Origin: Variovorax sp. 679
Lineage (GTDB): Bacteria; Pseudomonadota; Gammaproteobacteria; Burkholderiales; Burkholderiaceae_C
Length of the DNA: 64,000 bases
Direction of reading: 5' to 3'
Assembly (NCBI RefSeq): GCF_003952185.1
Contig: NZ_RXFS01000011.1
Coordinates: 1 to 64,000, forward strand
The position numbers and the translations under genes are program-made. The notes under the pieces were generated by a model, which worked only from the letters and a program-made list of their open reading frames with translations, made no database searches and had not been told where the DNA came from. This document shows, one piece after another, positions 30,054-40,831 of the stretch. The first letter of the stretch is position 1. Every line of letters starts with the position of its first letter.

Positions 30054-30428
30054 TCAGTTGTTGTTGGCGGCGTACTCGGCCTGCTGGGCCTTGCGGGCCT
30101 CTTCGCGCTCGACCGTCTTCATCATCGACGAAGGACCGGTTTCGGCCTTCTTCTTCTGGACGGTCAGGTGACGCAGAACGGCGTCGTTGAACTTGAACGC
30201 GTGTTCGAGTTCGCCCATCACGGTCTGTTCAGCTTCGATGTTGACGCACAGGTAGTGGGCCTTGCTGAGCTTGTTGATCTGGTAAGCCAGCTGACGGCGG
30301 CCCCAGTCTTCGACGCGGTGGACCTTGCCGCCGCCGGCCGTGATCAGGCCCTTGTAGCGCTCCAGCATGGCCGGAACTTGTTCGCTCTGATCCGGGTGGA
30401 TCAGCAAAATGATTTCGTAGTGACGCAT
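30054..30428 (-). CDS. rpsF: 30S ribosomal protein S6
   Basis: A 124-residue S6. The start at 30428 gives MRHYEIILLIHPDQSEQVPAM, the family N-terminus; the longer open frame upstream is not coding. The C-terminal Lys/Ala/Glu tail after TGPSSMMK is typical. It is the first gene of rpsF-priB-rpsR-rplI, with a good promoter about 80 bases upstream. Confidence 0.97.
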   Translation of the reverse strand: MRHYEIILLIHPDQSEQVPAMLERYKGLITAGGGKVHRVEDWGRRQLAYQINKLSKAHYLCVNIEAEQTVMGELEHAFKFNDAVLRHLTVQKKKAETGPSSMMKTVEREEARKAQQAEYAANNN

Positions 30429-30508
30429 GGCACTCCTTGTGGATTCTTCCGAGGAAGAGGAAAAGCCACCTGCAGCGTCGGGCGCAGTGTGGCAAGGCAA
30501 AGCCGGTG

Positions 30509-30538
30509 ATTATAGCCCTGTCGGCCGCACTCCGGCAA
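30509..30538 (-). promoter_or_regulatory. Sigma-70 promoter of the rpsF operon
   Basis: On the minus strand TATAAT (30509-30514) is preceded, with an 18-base spacer, by TTGCCG (30533-30538). It lies about 80 bases before the rpsF start. Confidence 0.6.
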
Positions 30539-30543
30539 GATGC

Positions 30544-30993
30544 TCAGTCGTTCAGGGCCTTGTCGAGCGCCGCAGCCTTCTCGTCGCCGACTGCCGCGCG
30601 GATCTTCGGCGCCAGCGCCAGCAGGTCTTCGTAGCCCGTCGCGGCCTCGACCTGCAGGTTGAGCCTGAAGCCCTTCAGGCCCAAGCCACCAGTCAGCTGG
30701 GTCGCAATGGGATAGGCATCCTTGTAGCGCTGCTGCCTGCTGCGGCCAGAAGAGCCCTGGGCAGGCGCCGCAACCTCTTTGGAAGGCGCCGCGCTTCCCG
30801 CCGCCGGCTCCAGCACGCCCAGCCCGACCATCTGGTCGATGTCTTCGCGGACGATGCCCATGCCGGCAGCCAGCACGTCATCGACCGACCGCTTGCCGTC
30901 GAACAGGATGAACGCCGAGCGCTGGCGCGGCGACAGCGGGATCGAACGATCCTTCAGCGCCTGGTGCCCTGCTTCTGTCTTGACGAGGATCAT
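30544..30993 (-). CDS. Hypothetical protein
   Basis: A 149-residue soluble protein, not recognised. The first 65 residues (TEAGHQALKDRSIPLSPRQRSAFILFDGKRSVDDVL, then EDIDQMVGLGVLEP) look like a small winged-helix fold that could sit at the end of a sensory protein. A Ser/Ala/Pro linker follows (about 66-85), then a helical C-terminal part (RYKDAYPIATQLTGGLGLKG). It is alone between ppsA and the rpsF promoter. Related sequences are likely confined to this bacterial family; that is a guess. Confidence 0.6.
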   Translation of the reverse strand: MILVKTEAGHQALKDRSIPLSPRQRSAFILFDGKRSVDDVLAAGMGIVREDIDQMVGLGVLEPAAGSAAPSKEVAAPAQGSSGRSRQQRYKDAYPIATQLTGGLGLKGFRLNLQVEAATGYEDLLALAPKIRAAVGDEKAAALDKALND

Positions 30994-31081
30994 GGTGGTC
31001 TTCCCTTCCGGGATACGCCCGTGAGTCCTGCCAGTCTGGCATCAAATACGCAATTTGTTTCAAATCACACTCCCGAGTCGC

Positions 31082-31105
31082 GGGAATCCCCCCATGGGGA
31101 TTTCC
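31082..31105. terminator. Perfect-length hairpin downstream of ppsA, no U tract
   Basis: GGGAATCCCC (31082-31091) pairs with 31096-31105 (one G-U) around a 4-base loop, 30 bases past the ppsA stop. No T run follows on either strand, so it may act as a 3' barrier and not as a full intrinsic terminator. Confidence 0.4.
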
Positions 31106-31135
31106 GCAATTCAGGAGCTTCGGCCTTCGCCCGGC

Positions 31136-33529
<2,394 letters not shown>

Positions 33530-33706
33530 GGGAAAGCTCCAGAAGTTGAAACCGGTGCCGCATGCAAAAGGCGCGGCACGATCGTTGTCGTTGCTTTGGG
33601 TGCGGGCGCGATGTGCATGGAGAGAATTGGGGTTGGGAAGCGGATTCCCGATAATGGCCCTGATTGTAGGCGGGGCAAGGTTGTCCGCGCCGCAGGACAA
33701 GGCCGC

Positions 33707-34534
33707 ATGACCATGCACTCACGCACTGTTTTCTTTATTTCCGACGGCACCGGCATCACCGCCGAGACCTTCGGCAACGCCGTTCTGGCCCAGTTCGAGA
33801 TGAAGCCGCGCCACGTCCGGCTGCCCTTCACCGACACGGTAGACAAGGCGCACCAGGCCGTGAGGCAGATAAACCACACTGCCGAAATCGAAGGTGTCCG
33901 ACCCATCGTTTTCACCACGCTGGCCAACATGGATGTTCTGGAAGTGATCGAAACCGGCTGCAAGGGCATGCTGCTGGACATGTTCGGCACCTTCGTGCGG
34001 CCGCTGGAAATCGAGCTGGCCGTGAAGTCGAATCACCGCATCGGCCGCTTCAGCGACGTCAGCAAGAGCAAGGAATACAACGATCGCATCGCCGCGATCG
34101 ACTTCAGCCTGCAGCACGACGACGGCCAGAGCAATCGCGACCTGGAGGGCGCCGACGTGATCCTCGTGGGCGTGAGCCGCAGCGGCAAGACGCCGACCTC
34201 GCTCTACCTGGCGATGCAGCACGGCCTGAAGGCCGCCAACTACCCGCTGATTCCCGAAGATTTCGACCGCCGGCAGCTGCCGCCGGCCCTGATCCCGCAT
34301 CGCAAGAAGATCTTCGGTCTGACCATCCAGCCCGAACGGCTCAGCGAGATCCGCAACGAGCGCCGGCCGAACTCGCGCTACGCCAGCATCGAGAACTGCC
34401 GCCACGAGGTGGCCGAGGCCGAGGCGATGATGCGGCGCGCCGGCATCCGCTGGCTCTCGACCACCACCAAGTCGATCGAGGAAATCGCCACCACGATCCT
34501 GCAGGAGCTGCGGCCGGAGCGGCTGGTTTACTGA
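33707..34534 (+). CDS. ppsR: PEP synthase regulatory protein PpsR (DUF299 kinase/pyrophosphorylase)
   Basis: A 275-residue bifunctional enzyme that inactivates PpsA by ADP-dependent threonine phosphorylation and reactivates it by phosphate-dependent removal. The opening TVFFISDGTGITAETFGNAV and the P-loop GVSRSGKTPTSLYLA near residue 155 are the family marks. Starts at 33707 and 33713 are both possible. It faces ppsA across 177 bases of shared upstream sequence. A short inverted repeat follows its stop, before the convergent hmuV. Confidence 0.95.
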   Translation: MTMHSRTVFFISDGTGITAETFGNAVLAQFEMKPRHVRLPFTDTVDKAHQAVRQINHTAEIEGVRPIVFTTLANMDVLEVIETGCKGMLLDMFGTFVRPLEIELAVKSNHRIGRFSDVSKSKEYNDRIAAIDFSLQHDDGQSNRDLEGADVILVGVSRSGKTPTSLYLAMQHGLKAANYPLIPEDFDRRQLPPALIPHRKKIFGLTIQPERLSEIRNERRPNSRYASIENCRHEVAEAEAMMRRAGIRWLSTTTKSIEEIATTILQELRPERLVY

Positions 34535-34536
34535 AA

Positions 34537-34557
34537 TTGCTACTTTTTGGATAGCAA
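34537..34557. repeat. Short inverted repeat between convergent ppsR and hmuV
   Basis: TTGCTA (34537-34542) and TAGCAA (34552-34557) flank a T-rich loop. The sequence recalls a small intergenic repeat I associate with Comamonadaceae genomes (GCTAC-T-rich-ATAGC). It lies in the 39-base gap between two converging genes. Confidence 0.4.
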
Positions 34558-34573
34558 ACAGCAACCGGCCGGC

Positions 34574-35380
34574 CTAGCCGAAAAGGTACTGAACCGTGCC
34601 GTCCGCACTCGTGACGGGCTGGCACGGCGTGCCCCAGACTGCCTCGATCAGCGCCGGCTGGAGCACCTCGGCCGTCGCCCCCTGCGTCAAGCCGCCCGAG
34701 GCGCCCCCAAGCACCACCACCTCGTCGGCATAGCGCCGCGCCAGGTTCAGGTCGTGCAGCACGGCAACCACACCCACGCCGCGCCCGGCCCAGGCGCGCA
34801 GCAGGCGCATCGCCGAGTGCTGATGCGCAAGGTCGAGCGCCGCGGTGGGCTCGTCGAGCAGCAGCCAACGGGTCGCACCATCGGGCCTCGGGTGCCACAG
34901 CTGGGCCAGCGCCCGCGCCATGTGGGCCCGCGCCTTCTCGCCGCCCGACAGGGTGTTGAGGATGCGCGGCGCCAGCACCGACACGTCGGTCAGCGCCATC
35001 GCTTCGTCGACGATCGCGTCCTCGTCGTGGACCGGCGCGCGGCGGTGCGGATAACGCCCCAGCGCCACGATCTCCTGCGCGGTGAAGTCGAAGGCGACAG
35101 CGCTTTCCTGCGGCATCAGGGCACGGCGCAGCGCCAGTGCCTGCATGCCGTGGTCCGCGAGCGGCCGCCCGTCGAGCGTCACGCTGCCTTGCGTCGGCGC
35201 ACGCTGGCCTGCCAGCACCGACAGCAGCGTCGACTTGCCCGCGCCGTTCGGCCCGAGGATGGCCGTCACCCGGCCCGGCGAAAGATGAACCGAGGCGTCG
35301 GCGAGCAGCGTCTTCGCGTCGAGCCGGACCTCGACGCCGGTACAGCACAAAGCCATCGGATCGCGTTGCACCGCTGTCAT
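34574..35380 (-). CDS. hmuV: Heme ABC transporter ATP-binding protein HmuV
   Basis: A 268-residue ATPase that drives heme import across the inner membrane. Walker A is GPNGAGKSTLLSVL near residue 43, the signature is TLSGGEKARAHMARAL, Walker B is RWLLLDEPTAALDL, and the switch His follows in VAVLHDLNLA. The start at 35380 overlaps the hmuU stop by ATGA, which couples their translation; a longer frame from 35410 is less likely. Last gene of hmuRSTUV. Confidence 0.95.
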   Translation of the reverse strand: MTAVQRDPMALCCTGVEVRLDAKTLLADASVHLSPGRVTAILGPNGAGKSTLLSVLAGQRAPTQGSVTLDGRPLADHGMQALALRRALMPQESAVAFDFTAQEIVALGRYPHRRAPVHDEDAIVDEAMALTDVSVLAPRILNTLSGGEKARAHMARALAQLWHPRPDGATRWLLLDEPTAALDLAHQHSAMRLLRAWAGRGVGVVAVLHDLNLARRYADEVVVLGGASGGLTQGATAEVLQPALIEAVWGTPCQPVTSADGTVQYLFG

Positions 35381-36411
35381 ATGCGCCCCCTGAAGCGTCG
35401 CAGCATCCACAGGAACATCGGCACGCCGATGAACGCCGTGAGCACGCCGAGCGGCAGTTCAGCCGGCGCCATCGCCGTGCGCGCCACCGTGTCGGCCGCC
35501 AGCACCAGCGCCGCGCCGAGCAGTGCCGACGCCGGCAGCACCACGCGGTGATCGGGCCCCGCCACCATGCGCACCCAGTGCGGTGCGATCAGGCCGATGA
35601 AGCCGATGATCCCGGTCGTCGCCGTCACCGCCCCCACCGCCACCGCCGTGACGACGATGGCCCGGCGCTTGGTGCGCTCGACGTCCACGCCGAGCAGCGC
35701 CGCCTGCGCCTCGCCCAGCGCGATGGCATTCAGCGGCTCGGCCAGCGAGCGCGCCGCCACGCATGAAAGCAGCACCGCCACGGCAACCAGCAGCACGGCG
35801 CTCCAGCGCGCCCCACCCAAGCTGCCCAGCAGCCAGAACTGCAGGCTGCGCAATTGCTCGTCGGTCGCCATCACGCTGAGAAAGCCGAGCCCCGCTCCCG
35901 CCAGCGCGTTGACCGCGATGCCCGCCAGCAGCATCAGCGCCATTCGGGTGCCGCCCTCGCTGCGTGACAGCCCGTAGATCAGCAATGTCACCGACAGCCC
36001 GCCGCCGAAAGCCATGAGCACCAGCGTCCAGCTGCCGAGCGTGCGCGGCAGCACGGGCCACAGCCACGCGCCGAGGATGATCGTCACACCCGCCGCCAGC
36101 GCCGCGCCGCTGCTGATGCCCACCAGCCCCGGATCGGCCAGCGGATTGCGGAACAGCCCCTGCATCAGGGTGCCCGCCATGCCGAGCCCCGCGCCGGCGG
36201 CCACGCCGAGTACGAGACGCGGCAGGCGGATGTTGAGGAACACGAGATGCTCGGGCGACTTGTCGGCACCCTGCCCCAGCGTCGCCAGCACATTCCAGAG
36301 CTGCGGCAGGCTGATGGCATAAGCCCCCGACACCGCGCCCACCAAGAAGGCCACGACGAGCAGCATCAAGCTGCCGCCCAGCACGGCCCGGGCCGTGAAG
36401 CGCTGCGTCAT
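35377..36411 (-). CDS. hmuU: Heme ABC transporter permease HmuU (FecCD family)
   Basis: A 344-residue membrane permease with about ten spans. Family marks are NIRLPRLVLGVAAGAGLGMAGTLMQG, the G-x-x-N-P-L-A-D-P-G-L-x-G-I motif (FRNPLADPGLVGI) and GIIGFIGLIAPHWVRM, the loop that contacts the ATPase. Start and stop both overlap neighbours by ATGA (hmuT upstream, hmuV downstream). Confidence 0.95.
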   Translation of the reverse strand: MTQRFTARAVLGGSLMLLVVAFLVGAVSGAYAISLPQLWNVLATLGQGADKSPEHLVFLNIRLPRLVLGVAAGAGLGMAGTLMQGLFRNPLADPGLVGISSGAALAAGVTIILGAWLWPVLPRTLGSWTLVLMAFGGGLSVTLLIYGLSRSEGGTRMALMLLAGIAVNALAGAGLGFLSVMATDEQLRSLQFWLLGSLGGARWSAVLLVAVAVLLSCVAARSLAEPLNAIALGEAQAALLGVDVERTKRRAIVVTAVAVGAVTATTGIIGFIGLIAPHWVRMVAGPDHRVVLPASALLGAALVLAADTVARTAMAPAELPLGVLTAFIGVPMFLWMLRRFRGRI

Positions 36412-37313
36412 GCCAGCGCAGCCAGGAATTTCTCGTGCAGCTCGGCTACGGCCGACGGCATGCGCGGGCCAAAGCCCAGCAGGAGCAGCGCGTCCTGCGT
36501 GATCAGACTGCGCTTCTTGAACGCCGGCGTAAGCGCCAGCTCGGGCCGCTGCCAGAACCGGTCGACGCCGCCGTGGGCCTCGATGCTCTGCGTGCTGGTG
36601 AGAATGATGTCCGGCGCGGCGCTGGCCATGGCCTCGGCCGTCATCGGCCTGTAGCCCTGGAAGCCGCCGAGCGCATTGACGCCACCGGCGAAGCCGATCA
36701 CCGAATGCGCGGCGGTCTTCTCGCCCGAAACCTGCGGGCTGGCGCTGTGCGAGAGCACGAATAGCACGCGCGGCTTGCGCCCCTTCCCGGCGGCGGCGGC
36801 CACGCGCTGCTGCACCTGGCCCCATTCGGCATCGAGCTTCACCTGCAGTTCGCGCGCCTGCGCCTCGCGCGCCGCGGCACGGCCGACGGCCTGCACCTTG
36901 CGCTGCACCTCGCCCCAGCTGTGGTCGGCCTCGATGATCTCGACCTTCACGCCCGCGCTGCGGACCTGGTCGAGCACCACGGCCGGACCCGATTCGTTGG
37001 TGGCGATGATCGCGTCGGGCTTGAGCGACAGCAGCCCCTCGGCCGACAGCTGGCGCATGTAGCCGACCTTCGGCGTGACACGTGCGGCCGCCGGATACAG
37101 GCTGGTGGTATCGGTGCCGACGAGTTGCGCCTCGGCACCCAGCAGGTACACGACCTCGGTGATCGCGCCGCTGACGGTCACGAGCTTCGGCAGCTTCGCG
37201 TCCTGCGCGAACAGCGGCAGCGCGGCGGCGCCGAGCGACGAAGCGCCAAGCAGGCGCAGCACGTCGCGGCGCTGCGGAAGACGGCGAGATATTTCGTTGA
37301 AGAAGACAGTCAT
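36408..37313 (-). CDS. hmuT: Periplasmic heme-binding protein HmuT
   Basis: A 301-residue periplasmic binding protein that hands heme to HmuUV. The N-terminus carries a twin-arginine-like signal (RRLPQRRDVLRLLGASSLG, cleavage after L-F-A-Q), so Tat export is possible. The mature part opens KLPKLVTVSGAITEVVYLLGAE and contains the DTTSLYPAAARVTPKVGYMRQL segment, where the Tyr is the usual axial heme ligand. It starts in a TGATG overlap with the hmuS stop. Confidence 0.93.
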   Translation of the reverse strand: MTVFFNEISRRLPQRRDVLRLLGASSLGAAALPLFAQDAKLPKLVTVSGAITEVVYLLGAEAQLVGTDTTSLYPAAARVTPKVGYMRQLSAEGLLSLKPDAIIATNESGPAVVLDQVRSAGVKVEIIEADHSWGEVQRKVQAVGRAAAREAQARELQVKLDAEWGQVQQRVAAAAGKGRKPRVLFVLSHSASPQVSGEKTAAHSVIGFAGGVNALGGFQGYRPMTAEAMASAAPDIILTSTQSIEAHGGVDRFWQRPELALTPAFKKRSLITQDALLLLGFGPRMPSAVAELHEKFLAALA

Positions 37314-38413
37314 CAGGCCTGCCCCTCGGCCTGAAGGCGCGGCAGTTCGCGCACGATGCGCCGCCACTCCTCGCGTTCCGGCACGCCGGGCTTGCGCGCG
37401 CCGAAGAACATCGCCATCAGTTCGCCTTGCTGGTCGAAGGCCTCGACCGAGGTCACGACGCCGTCGCTGGTCGGCTTCTCGACGATCCAGACGCTGGCGA
37501 TGCGGTCTTCGCGCAGGTGCAGGTTGAAGCCGGGATCGAGCACGTTGAGCCAGCGGATCGGCGGGGCGTTCTCGTCGGGGTTCTTCATCTCCATCGGTTC
37601 GATGCGCGCCACGGGGCCGGTATGGATCTGGATGCAGCCGGGGCTGCCGACGAACACCATGATCGGCGTGCCGTCGAACGAGGCCTCGTGCAGCAGGCCG
37701 CGGACGGCGCCCGTCTCGGCCCGCTGCGTGAACTCGCCTTCGGTCAGGCGAAAGCTCTGCTGACGCTCGACACCGAACTTCTTCAGCAGGCCGAAGAACT
37801 CGTGCGTGTCCTGCATGCCGCGCCACGAGTCGGACAGGCCACCGACGTCGATGGCGCTGTCGTCCTGTGGCGCAGCCTTGTCCTCCGGGGCGACGAACAC
37901 AACGGGCTCGTCGGGCGCCGTGAAGCTATCGACGACCGACAGGAACGCGTCGCGGTCGGTCGCGTCGCGTACGAAGATCTTGTGAACGGCCACGCCCTGC
38001 GCGTCGAAGAACTGCAGGCTCAGCGACGGCGGCACACCCGCGTTGGCGGCCGCCTCGCTCACCGCGAAGCCTGCATGCCAGCGGCTGAAGAAGAGCCGCA
38101 GGTCGATGGCCTCGCCCAGGGCAAGCCCCATCGCCTCGCTGCCCGACACCTTCTCGTAGACACCGGTCTTCTCGTGTACCGTGGTCTCGTTGCGCGTGAG
38201 CGCCAGCAAGGGGCCGCAAAGCTCCAGCGCCTGCAGCAGCTCGACCCACGGCCCGCGCAGACGCGTGGCGCGCAGGGCCTTGTCGTGCGTGCCGGCGTGC
38301 GCGGCCACGGCCGCACCTTCAGACAGGGCCATGGCCGCGGCGGCGTCCTTGTGGCGCATGCCCTTGGCGCGCAGTGCGGCGAAACGGTCTCGGATGTCTA
38401 CGGCATTCATCAT
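37313..38413 (-). CDS. hmuS: Hemin-degrading/transport factor HmuS (HemS family)
   Basis: A 366-residue cytoplasmic protein made of two repeats of the HemS fold. It takes heme from the transporter and either stores or degrades it to release iron. The first repeat begins DIRDRFAALRAKGMRHKDAAAAM; the second contains EASFDGTPIMVFVGSPGCIQIHTG, RWLNVLDPGFNLHLRED and the late MFFGARKPGVPEREEW. The start at 38413 follows AAGGAAA. It is 40 bases downstream of hmuR. Confidence 0.94.
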   Translation of the reverse strand: MMNAVDIRDRFAALRAKGMRHKDAAAAMALSEGAAVAAHAGTHDKALRATRLRGPWVELLQALELCGPLLALTRNETTVHEKTGVYEKVSGSEAMGLALGEAIDLRLFFSRWHAGFAVSEAAANAGVPPSLSLQFFDAQGVAVHKIFVRDATDRDAFLSVVDSFTAPDEPVVFVAPEDKAAPQDDSAIDVGGLSDSWRGMQDTHEFFGLLKKFGVERQQSFRLTEGEFTQRAETGAVRGLLHEASFDGTPIMVFVGSPGCIQIHTGPVARIEPMEMKNPDENAPPIRWLNVLDPGFNLHLREDRIASVWIVEKPTSDGVVTSVEAFDQQGELMAMFFGARKPGVPEREEWRRIVRELPRLQAEGQA

Positions 38414-38453
38414 CGGGTTTCCTTTCCTTGTTCGGGGATGGCGATGGGGGCGA

Positions 38454-40670
38454 TCAGAAGTCCGCCACCAGCGACACGTTGAAGCTGCGCCCCGGCTGCG
38501 TGTAGGCGTCGCGGATGCTCGACGTGGAGGCCAGGCCGCGCACATCGCTCCACATCCAGTAGCGCTTGTTGGTGAGGTTGGTGATCGATGCGTTCAGGCG
38601 AAGATCCTTGCGGATGCGCCACTGGGCGCTCACGTCGAAAGTGGTGGCAGCGGGCGTCTGGAACTGGGTGCCGGTCGTGACCTCGGTGCGGTCGATGTCG
38701 GACCACTTCTTGCGCGCGTGGTTCACGGCATCGAGGCGTACGCTCCACACCGGCGTCTGGTACTTGATGCCGACGCTGGCCTTGCTCGGGTCGATGGAAT
38801 TCAGCGGCCGGTCGTTGGTGCGGTCGCGGCCGCGCGCCTGCCCGTAGGCAAAGGGCACGGAGAAGCCGCTGCCGTTGCTGGTGAAGTCGAGTTCGCCCTT
38901 GATCTCGAAGCCGCTGATGCGCGCGCGCCCGATGTTGACCGACTGGAAGGTCGCCGGGTTGGTGCGCGAGCCGAACACGCCGCCAACCTGGCGATCGTTC
39001 TCGATCAGGTCCTTGTAGTCGCCGGTGAAGGCGGCCACGTCGAAGCTCAGGATGCCGGTGCGCCCGCGCAGGCCGAGCTCGATGTTCTGGCTCTTCTCGG
39101 GCTTGAGGTTCGGGTTGGGAATCGTCCTGTAGCCCGAGATCACGTTCTCGAAGAAGTTGTTGACCTGGAACGCGTTGGGCGCCTTGAAGCCCGAGGCGTA
39201 GTTGCCGTACACGCTCCACTGCGGCGTGGCCCGGAACAGCACACCCAGCTTCGGCGACACGGCCGAGCCTGAAAGCGAAACGGCCTGCGCGTTGAAGCCG
39301 GCCTGCTTCGCATCGAGCGAGAAGCGATCGAAGCGGATGCCGGGCGTGATGCTCCAGCGGTCGTGAACGAATTCGTCCTGCACGTAGAACGCGGACGAGG
39401 TCTCGCGCGTGTCGGGGAAGCGCTTGAGCGGATAGCTCTCGCCGGCCGGTGGCACCAGGCCGGTCTGCAGGTTCTCGACGTTGGTGCGGGTGTAGTCGAA
39501 GCCGTAGGTGATCTTCTGCGCCCAGTCGCCCATGCGGATGGTCTTGTCGGCCTGCAGGCCGAACTGCCAGGTGCTCTCGTCGTAGGTGACGTCGCGCGTG
39601 CGGTCGGCGGCGGTGAAGCGGTCCTCGTAGATGAACTCGCGCGACTTCGCCTTCTGGTAGCTCACCACGGCGAGCAGGTTGTCGGCCACGGCGGAGTTCA
39701 GGCGCAGGCGGCCGTCGTAGGTGAAGCGGTCGCGCTGCAGGTCGTTCTTCGCGTTGAGGCCGACGACCGACGTGGAGGCGTAAGGCGGCTTGGCGACGCC
39801 CGAGAGCAGGTCGTAGCGGCTGGTCTTGTCGACGTGCTCGAAGGTGAACGCGTGGCGCTGGTCGGCGTTCGGCGTGAGGATGACCTTGGCGAGCAGCGCC
39901 TTGTTGCGGTCGCGCTGCGGATTGGGCGTGGTGCGGTCGACGTTGGCGGCGTTGTTGGTGCCCATGTTCTCCAGCGCGCTGGAACGGCCCATGTTGGCCG
40001 AGATGAGCCACTGCAGCGTGTCGTTGGCCTTGCCCGCGAGCGTGACGCCGCCGTGCGTGCCGTTGTCGTCGCCGCTGTAGCCGATGCTGGCGCTGCCGCC
40101 GAAGCTCTTGCCGTCCCGCAGGTAGGACGAGGGGTCGCGCGTGATGAAGTTCACCAGCCCCGCGAGGCCGTCGGAGCCGTAGAGCGCGGAGGCCGGGCCC
40201 TTGATGATCTCGATGCGCTCGACGAGGCTGATGTCGAAGTAGTCGCGCCCGAATGCGTTGGCGCTGAAGACGTAGCTGCGCGGCGTGCGGATGCCGTCGG
40301 TCAGCAGCAGCACGCGGTTGCCGTCGAGGCCGCGGATGTTGAAGCCCGCGTTGCCGTCGCGGCCGGTGTTGCCCTGCGCGAGGCCGAAGCGCGCGGGCGC
40401 ACGCTTGACCGACACGTTGGGCAGGTCGCGCACCGCGTCGCGGATGTCGGTGATCTGCTTCGACTCGATGTCGTCGCGGCCGATGACCTCGGTGCTCACC
40501 GGCAGGTCGTCCCTGGCCTGCTCGGAGCGCGAACCGCTCACAACCACCTCGTTGAGCGCCGCCAGACGCTGCTGGGCCCACGAGGGCGCCGAAAGGCTGA
40601 GCCCGGAGGCGATCAGGCAAGGCAGGAGGGCAAGGCGATGGGAAGGACGGAGGTTGGTTTTGGCGGCCAC
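38454..40670 (-). CDS. hmuR: TonB-dependent heme/hemoglobin receptor HmuR
   Basis: A 738-residue outer-membrane receptor. Residues 1-32 are a signal peptide ending P-S-W-A. The TonB box region is LNEVVVSGSRSEQ, followed by a plug domain (FNIRGLDGNRVLLLTDGIR, IEIIKGPASALYGSDGLAG) and a 22-strand barrel ending in F, as required for outer-membrane assembly. The start is GTG 40670: no ATG, GTG or TTG lies between it and the in-frame stop upstream. There is no free Shine-Dalgarno sequence; the nearest GGA lies inside the terminator-like hairpin directly before the start. A Fur box lies in the promoter. Confidence 0.94.
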   Translation of the reverse strand: MAAKTNLRPSHRLALLPCLIASGLSLSAPSWAQQRLAALNEVVVSGSRSEQARDDLPVSTEVIGRDDIESKQITDIRDAVRDLPNVSVKRAPARFGLAQGNTGRDGNAGFNIRGLDGNRVLLLTDGIRTPRSYVFSANAFGRDYFDISLVERIEIIKGPASALYGSDGLAGLVNFITRDPSSYLRDGKSFGGSASIGYSGDDNGTHGGVTLAGKANDTLQWLISANMGRSSALENMGTNNAANVDRTTPNPQRDRNKALLAKVILTPNADQRHAFTFEHVDKTSRYDLLSGVAKPPYASTSVVGLNAKNDLQRDRFTYDGRLRLNSAVADNLLAVVSYQKAKSREFIYEDRFTAADRTRDVTYDESTWQFGLQADKTIRMGDWAQKITYGFDYTRTNVENLQTGLVPPAGESYPLKRFPDTRETSSAFYVQDEFVHDRWSITPGIRFDRFSLDAKQAGFNAQAVSLSGSAVSPKLGVLFRATPQWSVYGNYASGFKAPNAFQVNNFFENVISGYRTIPNPNLKPEKSQNIELGLRGRTGILSFDVAAFTGDYKDLIENDRQVGGVFGSRTNPATFQSVNIGRARISGFEIKGELDFTSNGSGFSVPFAYGQARGRDRTNDRPLNSIDPSKASVGIKYQTPVWSVRLDAVNHARKKWSDIDRTEVTTGTQFQTPAATTFDVSAQWRIRKDLRLNASITNLTNKRYWMWSDVRGLASTSSIRDAYTQPGRSFNVSLVADF

Positions 40671-40671
40671 G

Positions 40672-40714
40672 AAAAAAGGTCCAGAAACAGTTAAGAAACT
40701 GCTTGCTGGACCTT
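40672..40714 (-). terminator. Intrinsic-terminator-like hairpin abutting the hmuR start codon
   Basis: Reading leftward, AAGGTCCAG (40706-40714) pairs with CTGGACCTT (40676-40684), with an inner five-pair stem (40697-40701 with 40688-40692) and a run of six U at 40672-40677 ending one base before the GTG start at 40670. It would end a leader RNA of about 110 bases, and it also hides the only Shine-Dalgarno-like GGA. See findings. Confidence 0.72.
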
Positions 40715-40789
40715 CGGGCGCAGGTGGCTGCGCGCGGTGACCTGGCTGGCAATGAGGGGCCGAAACAAAAGTCTCGGCTCGAGCCTTTT

Positions 40790-40819
40790 ATTGTATGAGA
40801 ACAGTTCTCATTGAAACAA
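40790..40819 (-). promoter_or_regulatory. Fur-controlled promoter of hmuRSTUV
   Basis: On the minus strand TTGTTT (40814-40819) and TACAAT (40790-40795) are 18 bases apart. The spacer holds a perfect palindrome ATGAGAAC-A-GTTCTCAT (40795-40811), a typical beta-proteobacterial Fur box, so iron-loaded Fur would block RNA polymerase directly. Predicted transcription start is near 40783. Confidence 0.78.
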
Positions 40820-40831
40820 CTTAAGGCTTAC

